Source: Hyphomicrobiales bacterium (GTDB taxonomy: Bacteria > Pseudomonadota > Alphaproteobacteria > Rhizobiales > JAJFHB01). From it: a stretch of 60,080 nt of DNA. Below, one piece after another: positions 60,006 to 60,080 of the stretch (position 1 is the first letter of the stretch; each line of letters starts with the position of its first letter). The notes beneath the pieces are model-generated. The model saw nothing but the letters and a program-made list of their open reading frames with translations, had not been told where the DNA came from and made no database searches. The position numbers and the translations under genes were made by a program. The stretch is from NCBI GenBank assembly GCA_021775615.1, contig JAJFHL010000043.1, forward strand, positions 1-60,080, written 5' to 3'.

Positions 60006-60080
60006 GAGCGCGGCAGAAAGAAATTGAGAGGGCTTGAGACTACAACCTTCCCGGAAACGAACCGGCAGCACCTAAGCGCT

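Noticed and set aside
59401-60006. 201-codon frame running through the right-end repeats
   Set aside because: It begins inside the Na/Pi carrier and reads through both palindromic elements; repeated segments are nucleotide repeats, not a protein family.

Overview
The window looks like an alphaproteobacterial chromosome, probably of the order Hyphomicrobiales (Rhizobiales). The bases for this are the high G+C content, tightly packed operons with ATGA overlaps, an ActR/RegA-type regulator, a protocatechuate (pca) cluster, an astaxanthin-type crtW/crtZ set, and many short palindromic intergenic repeats. No rRNA, tRNA, CRISPR array, integrase or plasmid/phage replication gene was seen.

Layout. 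0.1-16.3 kb is ordinary housekeeping and metabolism: universal stress protein, Glu/Leu dehydrogenase family enzyme, BT1-type MFS carrier, APH/P-loop kinase fusion, host-attachment protein, LemA + DUF2207 pair, Hsp20, cupin, SDR, response regulator, mandelate racemase family enzyme, acyl-CoA dehydrogenase, class II amidotransferase and Dtd. 16.4-24.1 kb holds aromatic catabolism: pobA reads away from a tight pcaH-pcaG-pcaI-pcaJ-pcaF-pcaB operon (4-hydroxybenzoate to protocatechuate to acetyl-CoA and succinyl-CoA). pcaC and pcaD are not in the window.

24.8-38.7 kb is the most unusual region. I read it as a RiPP (ribosomally made, post-translationally modified peptide) locus coupled to nucleotide signalling. 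Three paralogous precursor peptides share a 35-residue leader, a glycine-rich linker with a conserved SQVVIQIHGG block, and a C-terminal core of four W-x-N-C repeats ending in Tyr. Among them lie a radical SAM/SPASM enzyme, a DUF692/MNIO-type iron oxidase, a GAF protein and a cytoplasmic subtilisin-like protease. Just upstream are an ABC exporter with a strongly enlarged ATPase domain, a stand-alone cyclic-nucleotide-binding protein, a small Fe(II)/2-oxoglutarate oxygenase and a TPR-SLOG-like-class III cyclase fusion. A TIR-like/deoxyribosyltransferase-like protein and a methyltransferase read away on the other strand. Working model: rSAM (W-x-N cyclophanes) and MNIO (Cys) modify the peptides, the subtilase removes the leader, the ABC protein exports them, and the cyclase/CNB/TIR-like set senses or gates the process.

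38.7-53.6 kb carries carotenoid genes in two blocks: crtI divergent from crtE-ABC-ABC-crtZ-crtW, and crtB with crtY. Between the blocks sits a cobalt-type nitrile hydratase/amidase island with an AmiC-like sensor, a MarR regulator, a HupE-like metal permease and a beta subunit split into two genes. 53.6-59.5 kb has an EamA carrier, a TPR protein and a PiT-Usp-Na/Pi cotransporter operon.

Scattered through the window are two families of short palindromic, TA-flanked, MITE-like repeats. At five loci the edge of the repeat forms the TAG stop codon of the adjoining gene.
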